Of a stretch of 64,000 nucleotides of DNA, positions 38,201 to 53,415 are shown one piece after another. The translations under genes and the position numbers were made by a program. This stretch comes from Erpobdella octoculata. Taxonomy: Eukaryota > Annelida > Clitellata > Hirudinida > Erpobdellidae. How positions within the stretch are numbered: position 1 is the first letter of the stretch; each line of letters starts with the position of its first letter. The notes beneath the pieces are model-generated. The model searched no databases. It was not told the DNA's origin and was given only the letters and a program-made list of their open reading frames with translations. Location: assembly GCA_963978895.1 (NCBI GenBank), contig OZ022238.1:28684117-28748116 (forward strand). The letters are read 5' to 3'.

Positions 38201-38662
38201 ACAAGCGATCACCTTATTTTCTAAGATCTTCTTGCAAATATATAACAAGCATGTTGTTTTTATAAAAAATAGTTTGGTTTTTTTATTCCTACTTCAGAAA
38301 AACATAGCCAAAGGCATTTGTGTGCCACAACAAGCAAACAAACTTACCAGAAAATACACACTTACATACTAGTACACGTACATACAAACACATGCACGTC
38401 AAAATACACGTACATACTAGCACACACACACACACAAAAAGAGTTGATGTTCTCCGGCACGCTCGTCTCTTTTGATAAATGACAGCCTATCGGTTGCTAA
38501 GCATCATCCTCTTGAAAATTTTTCGTCATAATAATATCAATTATATTTTCTTCAGTTAATTTATTACAAAATTATTATTTCCAAGCAAAAACAGAATTGA
38601 AGATAAAAAAACTTTAAAATTGAATGAAAGTATAAAAGAGGATCTATCTGAACCTTGTATAC
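38201..38662. other. intron stretch, nothing firm
   Basis: A degenerate cacgtacatac repeat at 38340-38440. No gene was recognised. Confidence 0.4.
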
Positions 38663-38759
38663 CATAAGCGTAACTTCGGCATCACGTATGAGCAGTAGAA
38701 TGCCGAAATACCAAAGCTTGCCGACGATATATCTTTCTATATGATAAATGATTGCATGG
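38663..38759 (-). CDS. weak candidate exon, hydrophobic, unrecognised
   Basis: After acceptor aatacttccacaacag the minus strand reads HAIIYHIERYIVGKLWYF then GILLLIRDAEVTLM, with a gtatac donor. It contains a membrane-like segment. It sits inside tetraspanin intron 1, but exons 1 and 2 already join perfectly, so it would belong to another gene or be chance. No family was established. Confidence 0.2.
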
Positions 38760-39688
38760 CTGTTGTGGAAGTATTTGATGATTGATGGAAGAATAAATGA
38801 AAGAATTAAACTTGCTGAGTCGTTTTAGCGGTGAACTGAGAAAATTTAATTAGAAGGAAGAATGTCTTGGAATTTTTTTTATCGCGTTGTTAATACTAAG
38901 ATGAAAGATTATAACCTTAGTTAATAATTAATAGTATTTCAATAGTTTTTATCATTTTAGCAGCTAATCGTCATCGTCATCGCTACAACCACCACCACCA
39001 TCATCACAACAATCATCAACATATTACAGTTAAACACATTAGAATCAAATCATGAAATGTAGTTGATATACAGATAGAAGTCACATCATTCATTCACTAA
39101 TCAATTCACACAGACATTCATCATTCATTTGCTAATCCATTCACACAGACATTCATCATTCAACAACCTCAGACTCTCTTTTAATTTCATCATTCTCATC
39201 TGCAAATAAGTCTCACAAAAAAAATCTTAATTATTTCCACAATAGTCCAAAAAACAAACGCATCGTTGGGTTAAACAACAAAAATTACCACAAATAAATA
39301 ACACGTGACTAAACGAATTAATTAAAATGAAAGAATTCAGAAGAAGAATTTCAAAATTAATTATGATCATTGATCATGTTACGTGTTGTTTTCAGAAATA
39401 CTTCCGCGTTGTAACTCGACGAGATATGGACTCGGACGAGTCATTTCCAGAACTCTTAACGAGGACTTCGTTTCTTGGAGCTATTAAAAGGCAATCAGCC
39501 TGCTTCCGACTGTTCTTCACGAAGCGCGGAAGAATTTTACAAGCGGGACCTTTCAATTAGGAGTGCACACAAATTCATGGCGGCCATCTTGGAATGTTTG
39601 GAATGATTTGTTGATGACTTGTCTTGTTTAGTTAGGTTGTTTTCAGTTTTTCAACTTTTCTTTTTTGGTTAATCTCTTATTTTGTATA
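38760..39688. other. intron stretch, nothing firm
   Basis: Short catc/cattcac repeats at 38965-39165. A plus-strand open frame at 39327-39560 (SFPELLTRTSFLGAIKRQSA) has protein-like composition but no recognised family or splice context. Confidence 0.35.
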
Positions 39689-39689
39689 C

Positions 39690-42566
<2,877 letters not shown>

Positions 42567-42904
42567 TTAGCACATCCCTACTCCAAACAAACAACGGTAG
42601 TTAAACAATCTTGCGTCGTTTCTAAAATTTGGCTGAAAATAATTTCAATTTGACTTATTTTCTTTTAAGCAAAAGAGCACTTCTATATAATGACATTTCG
42701 ATGGGAAAATACTCAATTTAAATGAAACTGCCAATTTGGTTTGAGTCAAATTGAATGAGGCTGCAAATGGAATCCACGAACTTATTCAGACGATGAAAAT
42801 TTGAAAATGAACAAAATTAGATTTTCTTGACGGAATTGAAACTTTAATTTAAAAACAAATTTGAAATTAGTTTTAACAACTTAATAAGTTTACCGTGTTA
42901 GCGT

Positions 42905-43272
42905 GTCACATTGTATTTTTAAATCGTTTATATTAATTTTACCACCGGTTTTGTTTGCTTATTTGCTTGCTTTAATATTTGCAAACATTTAAAAGGAATA
43001 TTAACTAACTTTCTTTCATCTTATCGAGCTGCAATTTGAAATTCAAGCTCAATCCTTTTGAATCTATTAAAATTTAAAAAAATTTTGAAATTTTTTTTAA
43101 TTAAAAATAATAATTATCTATGTTCAAAAAACAATTAAAATACAATTAAACAAATGTTTACATATATGAATTTAAAAAAATGTCATTTAAGAAAAGTTTT
43201 TTGCACTAAATGAAAAGCGGGCAAATTCAGAAATAAAGGGATTTGTTAAAAAACCTGGTTTTTTACGGCTTA
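42905..43272 (+). repeat. family A interspersed repeat, copy 5
   Basis: Matches 8015-8390 from ttatattaattttaccaccg to ttttttacggcttacc. Confidence 0.72.
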
Positions 43273-43832
43273 CCTCTTTTATTTAAAATAATCATAGTAT
43301 ATTTGTATTATGTTCAGGTAATACCTGAAATCCATGAAATGGACGCACTGGGCCGATCTTGGGCTCAGTGGCAGAATTTTTTTTATATTTATGTAATTAT
43401 TTCAAGCAGTTCACTGTTTGAGCAAAAATAGAAATAATTTTCCACTGAGTCATTTATTTCAAAGCAGTTTGATTAAAGGAAACGAAAATATCTCACATCG
43501 CAAACGTCATACAACTGACGTTGACAAATGTTTCTCTGCGAAGAAAATCGCAGTGATACAGTCGCATTGAAGTTTAAGGTCAACAAAATATCATCAATAA
43601 ACTGAAACCATCTCATTTATTCATTCATTCGTTCAAATCTTATCTTCAAGTTTCTTTCCAGGCTTGATTTAGCACAAGTTCACGAAGATATTTTGTTCAC
43701 AATGTTAATTTTAATGAGAAATGGAAGAGGAGATTGTTTATAAGAAAAAATTTCAAAATTAATAATAAAAAGTTTCTAATATTATTACAGTTCTGAAAAT
43801 TTTGAGGTTTTCAGAGCAATAACAAATGTTTG
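43273..43832. other. intron stretch, nothing firm
   Basis: 43320-43380 contains a protein-like VIPEIHEMDALGRSWAQWQN frame with no donor. Otherwise AT-rich. Confidence 0.35.
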
Positions 43833-43835
43833 CTT

Positions 43836-44130
43836 ATTGTACAACGACACTTATATGAATTGTATGATATTGTACAACGGCACATATATGAATTGTATGA
43901 TATTGTACAACGGCACATATATGAATTGTATGACATTGTACAACGGCACATATATGAATTGTATGATATTGTACAACGGCACATATATGAATTGTATGAT
44001 ATTGTACAACGGCACATATATGAATTGTATAATATTGTACAACGGCACATATATGAATATATGATATTGTACAACGGTACATATATGCATTGTATGATAT
44101 TGTACAACGGTACATATATGAACTGTATGA
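43836..44130. repeat. 33-bp minisatellite
   Basis: About nine copies of attgtacaacggcacatata, tgaattgtatgat; one copy is shortened at 44059. Because 33 is divisible by three, several frames stay open, giving spurious repeat peptides. Confidence 0.96.
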
Positions 44131-44214
44131 TTTGTAAGCCTTAATAATGACAGAGGAATCATAAATATGAAAAGACGACGTCGTCATCACTTCGTCATCA
44201 TCGTCACTATTGGT

Positions 44215-44410
44215 CAACATTATCATCATCATCATCAACGCTACCATCACCATTATCACCATTATCACCATTATCACCATCATCATCACCATTATCACCA
44301 CCGCCATCATAATTATTATCATCACCACCACCACCTTCAACATCATCGATGTGGTCGTCATCACAATAATAATTATGGTCATTATCGTCATTATGGACAT
44401 TTTGATGATG

Positions 44411-44442
<32 letters not shown>

Positions 44443-44477
44443 GGTGATGGTGATGATGGTGATGATGGTGATGATGG

Positions 44478-44510
<33 letters not shown>

Positions 44511-44511
44511 C

Positions 44512-44544
<33 letters not shown>

Positions 44545-44550
44545 AATGAC
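44215..44550. repeat. catcacc/attatcacc degenerate array then (GAT/GGT)n
   Basis: A pyrimidine-type CATC array to about 44345, a 50-base spacer, then a gatgatggtgat array to 44548. The two halves are roughly complementary. Confidence 0.92.
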
Positions 44551-44810
44551 TATACCAGGGGGTGAAAGTACCGAGCGATGATCATGAGTGGTTCATGCAA
44601 AATTGAGTGGTTGTTCCTCCTGTTATGAGATAAAAGTACGGATTCTTTTTAACGCGTCCAATGGGAGGTTCGTGAATATGTGGGAAAATGAGAAATTTTG
44701 ATCTATTTTTTATTATTAATTGCAGCCATTTGTAGATACGTTAGTTCGTTAAAAATGTTGGTAATGCCATCTGTTCTAATCTCTTGGTGTAATGCGTTCT
44801 TAATAATTTT

Positions 44811-44960
44811 TTTTTTAACTCCGCCTTGCATTTGCAAGCCAGTCCCAAGCCTGGAGAAAGGAGGAGGGAAAAGTTGAAAGGATCAAATTATGATCCACGA
44901 CAGGAAGTACTTAGGTGCTTCCTACATACAGCTATTTCAGTCTTAAAACACTTGGTGTAA
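44811..44960 (+). repeat. LINE-tail-like repeat
   Basis: tttgcaagccagtcccaagc, ctggagaaaggaggaggg is like 3' ends found in many animal LINEs/SINEs. No coding part remains. Confidence 0.4.
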
Positions 44961-44999
44961 AAGACTATAAACTATTATAAAAAAAAATCTTAATTTTTA

Positions 45000-45260
45000 A
45001 TGTCATTTATGTTAACTTTTTAGTGTCACGATTTATTTACCTTTTGATGTCATGAGTGTTAGTTAACCTTTTAAGGTCACGAGTGTCTTTATCTTTTATT
45101 GTCATGGTTGTTAACCTTTTAATATCATATATGCTGACATTTTCATGTTGCGCGTGCTAAACTATAATTTTCATGTCTGCTAACCTTTAATGGCACATGA
45201 TAACCTCTTAATGTCATTTATTTTAATCCCAAATATCATTCATGCATGCTTGCTTACGTC
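45000..45260. repeat. very degenerate ~38-bp tandem repeat
   Basis: Six or so spaced copies of ttaaccttttaatgtcatga, with changed spacing. Confidence 0.6.
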
Positions 45261-45667
45261 TAACTACTATGCCTGCTAAACTCGTATGCCATAACATAAA
45301 ACTGCAGTTTTGAATAAAAAATGAAGACACTATTTTATGTGGTGCTCTTAAAATCAAAATATCATAAAACACGAAAACCATTTTTAAGATGTAATAATAT
45401 TAATAAATACTAATAATTTATCAAAATAAAAGTAAAGAGACGCGTTAATATGGCTACGAATATCATTATCATCCCCATCCTAAGTGTTTCTACACATCTT
45501 TTTATAAACCTCCTGCGTATTGGACAAAATTGGACGATTTCCATAATAAATGTTCTTCAAAATATTCAACCATTGCGCGCATGACCAGAAAATTCGAATG
45601 CTAAGAAAAAATTAAATTATTTTTACAAAGTCGCTTGTGCATATTCAAGTGTTTTGTTTTTTATTAA

Positions 45668-45758
45668 ATCTATCGATACCGGTTCAATCAATTTAGTACA
45701 TTATACCGGTTCAATCAATTCAGTAAATAATATCGGTTCAATCAATTCAATACATAAT
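45668..45758. repeat. ~28-bp minisatellite, left part
   Basis: Three copies of ataccggttcaatcaattca, gtacat. The array continues after the LTR element at 48926-48975. Confidence 0.85.
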
Positions 45759-46364
45759 TGTAAGATGAAGATGATTCATCTTACGTATTTTCATAATAGT
45801 TGTTTATTTTATTTTATTATGTGTGCATATTTTGGTTGTGTTGAAACAATAGTCATTTATGTATGAATGTATCTGTGTGTATATGTGTGTATATGTGTGT
45901 ATATATATGTATGTATGTATGTATATGTATGTATATGTGTATATTTGTGCTCCTGTGACATTGTGTGTGCGTATAATTTTTTTATCATTAGTGTATATAT
46001 GTGTATATGTGTGTTTGAGTGTATATATACATGGATGGATGTATGTATATGTATATATATATGTATGTATATATATATCTATATATATATATGTGTATAT
46101 ATATATAATTGGTATTGGTCTTTTTCCTTTTTGTGGTCCTCAATAAGAAAATGAGTTTTCTTGGTAGAGAAATTGGAATTATCAAAAGATTTGTCAGAAC
46201 CGGGCTAACTTCTGCAAAGTGAGATAATTCAGTTTAGAGTCAAGAAAAGGATTATATTCAAGGAAGAATAATAAAGTTAAAATAAATTCGAGAAATATTG
46301 TGTTATAAATAACTTCGACTTTAACGTTACGAATCGCTAGAAAGCATATTCATCTACGTTTACA
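45759..46364 (+). repeat. 5' LTR
   Basis: 606 bases, TGTAAGATGAAG to CTACGTTTACA. It contains gtatat microsatellite stretches. It is nearly identical to the 3' LTR, with a handful of differences, mostly in the microsatellite. The 5-base duplication ATAAT (45754-45758) lies outside. A primer-binding-site candidate follows: tggtgaccccgtcg at 46366-46379. Confidence 0.95.
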
Positions 46365-46461
46365 TTGGTGACCCCGTCGTATTTACGCATTTTCATCCGT
46401 AAATATATTTTCTGAAGTTGTTTGATCACAAGTGACCGAATTTTTTTTTCTTTGGTGAAAG

Positions 46462-47303
46462 ATGTCTGACGAGAAATTCATTGCGATGGGACAGGCTCTC
46501 GGCTATTCCGGAGTGGATTTAAGGAGTTATGTCAAAGAGTTGAAGGATGAAGAAAGGGTTAAGAGAATGGAGGAACGGGAAGAAAAAAAGGCTCAGCAGG
46601 AGCGTGAAGATAAAATAGCACAACAAGAACGGGAACGTGAAGATAAAATAGCACAACAAGAACGAGAACTTCAACTTCTACGTGAGCGCGAACAACGCCA
46701 GCATGAATTGGAATTGAAGAAGCTGGAATTGGAGGGCCAAAAAAAATAGAGCCAAAACCGTCGGCAGAGGCTACTAAGATTCCTTATCCAAAGTTTTCTG
46801 AAGGTGATGACATCGACGCATTTTTGCTGAGATTTGAGTCATTGGCAAAAGCCAATGGTCACCCTCAGAAGGATTGGGGAATGCTTCTAGGGTCGTTGCT
46901 TAGTGCGAAGACTTTGGAAGTGTTTGGCCAACTTTGCGATAGTCAGATGCAGGACTACAGAACGGCAAAGGAGGCACTCCTTCGTCGTTTTGGGAAGTCA
47001 GCGGAAGACTATCGCATAATGTTTCGAGAGTCAAAGCCTGAACCGGAGGAGACCTGGGAACATTATCTAGTGCGGCTAGATAGCCACCTCAGGCGCTGGG
47101 TGGATCTCACGGGCAAACAAAACCTGTTGTTTTTGTTTCTGAAAGAGCAGTTTTTCGGAAAGTGCCCGGCGGGAATGGTCGAGTACTTGTTGGAGAAAGA
47201 GAGCAAAGATGTCAATGAGCTGTGCCTTTGGGTAAACAAGTACAGCCAAGCCCACCCAAAGAAGAGGTTGGCAAAATTGGACAGCAATAGCAGGATGGGT
47301 TGA
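46462..47303 (+). pseudogene. gag of the LTR element (frameshifted)
   Basis: ATG at 46462 opens MSDEKFIAMGQALGYSGVDL then a charged coiled coil of EREDKIAQQ repeats. The frame is shifted by one base in an A run at about 46738-46746 and continues as IEPKPSAEATKIPYPKFSEG, DDIDAFLLRFESLAKANG, then YRTAKEALLRRFGKSAEDYR. KxPxFxEGDDIDxFLxRFE is typical of invertebrate Gypsy gag proteins. It ends in TGA at 47301-47303, while the same frame continues into the zinc knuckle. Confidence 0.82.
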
Positions 47304-47999
47304 AACAGGGGTCAGTCGGTCAGTGACGCCAAAATGGTTGAACCTCGCTGTTACAACTGTCATCAAACGGGGCACATGGCAAGAGAGTGTCGGCAAAGTA
47401 GCCCTAGTAATCCTGTATTTTGCCAAACACGGAAAGAGACGACTACGTCAGCACCATGCAAGGATTCCGGCGTTGTGAATGCATGCGCTGCCATGGTGAT
47501 GGAAGGAAAAATGGATGAGGTGGTATTGAAGTGTGGATGCGTTTTGCCTGTCATTGCGGATGGTTGTTTGCACTCAGGGGAAAAGTTTAATTTAACCAGA
47601 GGGTTTGTGAACAGAAAACCGGTAAATGTTTTGAGGGACACTGGCTGTACTGCCATAATGGTAAAGGAATCATTAGTGCACCCGCGTCAGATGACCGGAA
47701 GAACAAGACCCTGTGTTTTGATCGACGGCACAGTTCGGGTAGCTCCAACAGCAGTGGTAAAAATCAAAACAGGCTGGTTCAGAGGAACTAGAGAGGTGGT
47801 GTGCATAAAAAACCTACTTTGCGATCTCGTGCTGGGAAATGTTGAAGGGGTAAGGGGTTTTGATGCAATGGCGGCAGGAAAACGCTTTGGTCGGAATCCA
47901 CAGAAATCCGCTTCCAACTACGACAGCACTCAGAGGAATGATCGGGTAAATTTTAGAAAATCGTCGACTAACTCGGAGCGGTATCAAAGCAAGGAATGA
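47304..47999 (+). pseudogene. zinc knuckle and aspartic protease of the LTR element
   Basis: In the frame of the gag body: CYNCHQTGHMARECRQ, a CCHC nucleocapsid knuckle, at about 47350, then VLRDTGCTAIMVKESLV with the DTG active site of retropepsins at about 47640, and a second hydrophobic block LCDLVLGNVEGV at about 47820. It ends at TGA 47997-47999, but the frame stays open after it. The interrupting TGA codons could be CpG-decayed CGA. Confidence 0.85.
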
Positions 48000-48293
48000 A
48001 ACACGTCTGCCATTTCAAAGGTAGGAAATAAAGTTGAGGCAAAGGTTCAAGCTTTGAATCCGCCAAAAAAAAGACCAAGGCTCAATCTTCTGCCTAGAGG
48101 CCAAAATGGAGGGGTGGGGAAAGATGGAAAGTTGAATTTGGCAATCTTCGGAGATGCCCGCCCTGTTGACACAGCACGCAGAGAGATAGAGATTGAGAAT
48201 AAGTTGAAAGTAAACTATTTCAAAGGCAAGGAGAACATCGGTGCTGACTTTCTAAGTCGTAAAGAGAGTGACGATGTAATCAAGAAACACTGA
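48000..48293 (+). pseudogene. residual polyprotein 3' end (RNase H-like tail)
   Basis: The same frame continues past the TGA: NTSAISKVGNKVEAKVQALN, PPKKRPRLNLLP, then VNYFKGKENIGADFLSRKES to TGA at 48291. GKENIGADFLSR is the conserved segment at the end of Gypsy RNase H domains. The reverse transcriptase that should precede it is missing. A polypurine tract (gaagagggggga, 48309-48320) starts 15 bases after the stop, leaving no room for an integrase downstream. Confidence 0.75.
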
Positions 48294-48322
48294 CGCGTTT
48301 CTTTTTTCGAAGAGGGGGGATA

Positions 48323-48925
48323 TGTAAGATGAAGATGATTCATCTTACGTATTTTCATAATAGTTGTTTTATTTTATTTTATTATGTGTGCATATTTTGG
48401 TTGTGTTGAAACAATAGTCATTTATGTATGAATGTATCTGTGTGTATATGTGTGTATATGTGTGTATATATATGTATGTATGTATGTATATGTATGTATA
48501 TGTGTATATTTGTGCTCCTGTGACATTGTGTGTGCGTATAATTTTTTTATCATTAGTGTATATATGTGTATATGTGTTTTTGAGTGTATATATACATGGA
48601 TGGATGTATGTATGTGTATATATATGTATGTATATATATATGTATATTTATATGTGTATATATATATAATTGGTATTGGTCTTTTTCCTTTTTGTGGTCC
48701 TCAATAAGAAAATGAGTTTTCTTGGTAGAGAAATTGGAATTATCAAAAGATTTGTCAGAACCGGGCTAACTTCTGCAAAGTGAGATAATTCAGTTTAGAG
48801 TCAAGAAAAGGATTATATTCAAGGAAGAATAATAAAGTTAAAATAAATTCGAGAAATATTGTGTTATAAATAACTTCGACTTTAACGTTACGAATCGCTA
48901 GAAAGCATATTCATCTACGTTTACA
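48323..48925 (+). repeat. 3' LTR
   Basis: 603 bases, the same ends as the 5' LTR, followed by the ATAAT duplication at 48926-48930 and the continuing minisatellite. Confidence 0.95.
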
Positions 48926-48975
48926 ATAATATCGGTTCAATCAATTCAGTACATAATATCGGTTCAATCAATCTA
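48926..48975. repeat. ~28-bp minisatellite, right part
   Basis: Two copies of atatcggttcaatcaattca, continuing the array at 45668-45758. Confidence 0.85.
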
Positions 48976-50120
48976 TATATATAAAAGAACATGTCCTGAC
49001 TGACTGACTGACTGACTGATTGACTGACTGACTGATGACTGACTGATAATCAACGCCGAGCTCAAACGCCTCATCCTAGGAACGTGAAATTTGGAACTTA
49101 TATTACTTTTATAGCGTAAACATCCGCTAAGAAAGGATTTTTGAAAATTTTGCTCCTGAGGGGAAAAAACTGGAAAACAAACTTTTTTCTAAAACAATGT
49201 ATACCTCGAAAACCAAAAATGAGGAGATTTTGAAATTTGGTATATAGATTCTTTTTGAAAAATTAGATACGTGTTTCACCATTTTTTGAAAATTCGGTTT
49301 CCCGGACCTCAAATGTGGTTTGGAAAATTGGGTTATTTGGTTTTTAAAGTAGCTTCTACTCAAAAACTATTAATGCTACAGGAGTAAAATTAGTATTTAG
49401 TTTCTACTCCAAAAATAATGAAATACGTGTTTTAGCATTTTTTGAAAATTTGGTTTCCAGGACTTCAAATGTGGGGTGGAAAATAGGGCTAATTGTCTTT
49501 TATAGAAACTGCTACTCAAAAACAGTAAATACCACAGATGTAAAAATTATTATTTAGTTTTTTTTCTGAAAATAAAGATATAAGTGTTTAACCATTTTTT
49601 ACAAATTTGGTTTCCCGGACCTCAAATGTGGGCTGGAAAATTGGGTTATTTGGTTTTTAAAGTAGCTTCTACTCAAAAACTGTTAATGCTAAAAAAGTAA
49701 AAATTAGTATTTGTTTCTACTCTAAAAATAATAATATACGGGATTCAAAATTTTTTGAAAATTTGGTTTCCAGGACTTCAAATGTGGGGTGGAAAATAAG
49801 GTTATTTGATTTTTAAAGTAACTGCTACTCAACAACTGTAATTGCCACAGAAGTAAAAATTAATACTTAGTATCTACTGAAAAAAAAAGATAAACGAGTT
49901 TCATCATTTTTTGGGTTATTTGGTTTTTAAAGTAGCTGCTACTCAAAAACTGTTAATGCTACAGAAAAAAAAATTGGTATTTAGTTTCTACTCCAAAAAT
50001 AATGAAATACGTGTTTTAGCATTTTTTGAAAATTTGGTTTCCAGGACCTCAAATCAAATGTAAGGTGGAAAATAGAGTTATTTGATTTTAAAAATTACTG
50101 CTATTCAAAAACTGTAAGTG
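48976..50120 (-). mobile_element. composite repeat, copy IV (partial, minus)
   Basis: Minus-strand end marked by tatataaaagaacatgtcct and (GACT)n at 48976-49045, then gataatcaacgccgagctca, the ctcaggagcaaaat segment, and several ~157-base units. It stops at a TA run at 50122. Confidence 0.7.
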
Positions 50121-50121
50121 G

Positions 50122-51588
<1,467 letters not shown>

Positions 51589-51886
51589 ACATACATACAT
51601 ACATACATACATACATACATACATACATACATACATACATACATACATACATACATACATACATACATACATACATACATACATACATACATACATACAT
51701 ACATACATACATACATACATACATACATACATACATACATACATACATACATACATACATACATTCATACATACATACATACATACATACATACATACAT
51801 ACATACATACATACATACATACATACATACATACATACATACATACATACATACATACATACATACATACATACATACATACATAC
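51589..51886. repeat. (CATA)n array
   Basis: About 295 bases with one cattcat variant. Confidence 0.98.
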
Positions 51887-52804
51887 ATGCAGCTGCTTCT
51901 GAATGCAGTGGGTTCTCGCGTGGAAGAAGCTTACGTTGGCAAAGGTATCTTGATGCCATCGGTGAAGGCCTTCATGGATGATACAACTTTGGTTCTATAC
52001 AAATGTATCTCAATGCGACGAGCTCTTGATGCATTCAGCGGGCTGCTATCATGGTGCGGCATGAGTTTCAAGGCAACCAAGTCAAGAAGCTTATCTCTGC
52101 GACGAGGCAAGATCGACGACAACGTGACGTTTTCAGTTGCTGGCAACAGGATCCCAACATTGAGAGAAGAACCGGTTAAGAGCCTTGGAAGGTGGTATGA
52201 CGATTCGCTTAACGACACTGGACGGTGTTCTGAGGTTCTTCGATCGGCATTTGAAGATATGAAGAAAATTGATGCGGCCCCACTCCAGAGCAGGTTCAAA
52301 TTGTGGTTGCTTCAGTTTGTTCTATTACCGAGATTGCTTTGGCCTCTATCAATGTATGAGATGAGCTTACCATTGGTAGGAAAGCTAGAAAGGAGGATGA
52401 ATAAATTTACAAAGAAATGGTTGGGTCTGCCTCCGGGATTTTCTTCGGTAGCTTTGTACAGCAAGACTGCCAAACTGAGGTTGCCACTGAAGTCTTTGGT
52501 TGAGGAGTTTAAGATAAACAAGATCCGTATGCAACTAATGCTGGATAACTCTTCGGATCAAAGAATTGTGGAGATGGGACCTCTTCTAAAGTCCGGAAAG
52601 AAATGGGTAGCCAGAAAGGAGATCGCAGAAGCTGAAGCCTCTTTACGTTGGACAGAAAGAGTTGGGGCAGTTCAACAGGACAAACGGGGTCTCGGGTCAA
52701 CCCATCGAATTTGGTGGTCAAAAGCCAGCACCAGTGAACGAACAAGTCTGGTCATTCAGGAAAGAAAGAAAGCTATCGAGTCCCAGAGAATGAAAGAAGT
52801 TTAA
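51887..52804 (+). mobile_element. R2/NeSL-like LINE reverse transcriptase, 5'-truncated
   Basis: An open frame of about 305 codons starts within the CATA array and reads QLLLNAVGSRVEEAYVGKGI, KAFMDDTTLVLY (motif C, as FMDD instead of the usual YADD), LSWCGMSFKATKSRSLSLRR, then KSLGRWYDDSLND and LPRLLWPLSMYEMSLP. This matches the thumb and C-terminal side of an R2/NeSL-related reverse transcriptase group found in many aquatic animals. Palm motifs A and B and everything upstream are lost. The remaining frame has no stop, so the truncation seems recent. A CATA array also follows its 3' end. Confidence 0.78.
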
Positions 52805-52880
52805 GGGCCGAAACGCTAAAAATGAGAGGTTCTTCTTCTGAAGACCTTCGGCGACGAAAGCTCGCAAAGAGTTAAAACAC

Positions 52881-53027
52881 ACACATACATACATACATTC
52901 ATACATACATACATACATACATACATACATACATACATACATACATACATACATACATACATACATACATACATACATACATACATACATACATACATAC
53001 ATACATACATACATACATACATACATA
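52881..53027. repeat. (CATA)n array
   Basis: CATA repeats after the 3' UTR of the LINE fragment. Confidence 0.97.
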
Positions 53028-53097
53028 ATAATAATGTTTGACAATATTTAGAGTGGCGTAAATCCTAAAAGACTTCAAGGCCACTGAATGGTTTTTT

Positions 53098-53249
53098 GCA
53101 GAGGGAGCCATTTATAGGCGCCTACCCCTTTAGCAATGCGAGTGAACTCCTTGCTTAAGGGAGTTACGCTGGTGACGCCGGTGAGGCTTGAACTGCCGAC
53201 CTAATGATCGACAGGCGAACGCTCTACCGCTCTGCCACCGCTCTGCCAC
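53098..53249 (-). repeat. tRNA-derived SINE, second copy
   Basis: Same family as 23212-23358 (cagagg, gcgcctacccctttagca, cgaacgctctaccgctctgc). A short cgctctgccac duplication is at its end, and a CATA array follows. Confidence 0.7.
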
Positions 53250-53326
53250 ATACATACATACATACATACATACATACATACATACATACATACATACATA
53301 CATACATACATACATACATACATACA
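53250..53326. repeat. (CATA)n array
   Basis: Pure CATA array after the SINE. Confidence 0.97.
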
Positions 53327-53337
53327 TCAGAAATAAT

Positions 53338-53415
53338 GTATGTTGATTACCCGGTATATCACTAATTATTGATTTATTAGCCGTTATATCACAGGTTATT
53401 GATTTATTCATTTAG
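53338..53415. repeat. ~27-bp tandem repeat, left part
   Basis: Copies of ttattgatttattacccg, gtatatcac. They resume at 55097-55210 on the other side of the pogo-like element. Confidence 0.75.

Larger units (their letters stand above)
45759..48925 (+). mobile_element. Ty3/Gypsy-like LTR retrotransposon, internally deleted
   Basis: A 3.17-kb element with TG...CA LTRs and a 5-base duplication ATAAT on both sides (45754-45758 and 48926-48930). The interior of 1.96 kb encodes a coiled-coil gag N-terminus, gag body, CCHC zinc knuckle, aspartic protease and an RNase H-like tail. Reverse transcriptase and integrase are absent. It inserted into a ~28-bp minisatellite. Near-identical LTRs point to a recent insertion. 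It must depend on another copy for mobility. Confidence 0.92.

Noticed and set aside
43811..44162. CRISPR-like direct repeats at 43836-44130 and 29706-30066
   Set aside because: Contiguous minisatellites of 33 and 19 bases with no unique spacers, in an animal genome.
47063..47917. Minus-strand open frames opposite gag and protease
   Set aside because: Shadows of the plus-strand polyprotein, which carries the CCHC and DTG motifs.
51931..52745. Minus-strand open frames opposite the R2/NeSL-like reverse transcriptase
   Set aside because: Shadow frames; the plus strand carries the recognisable reverse transcriptase.
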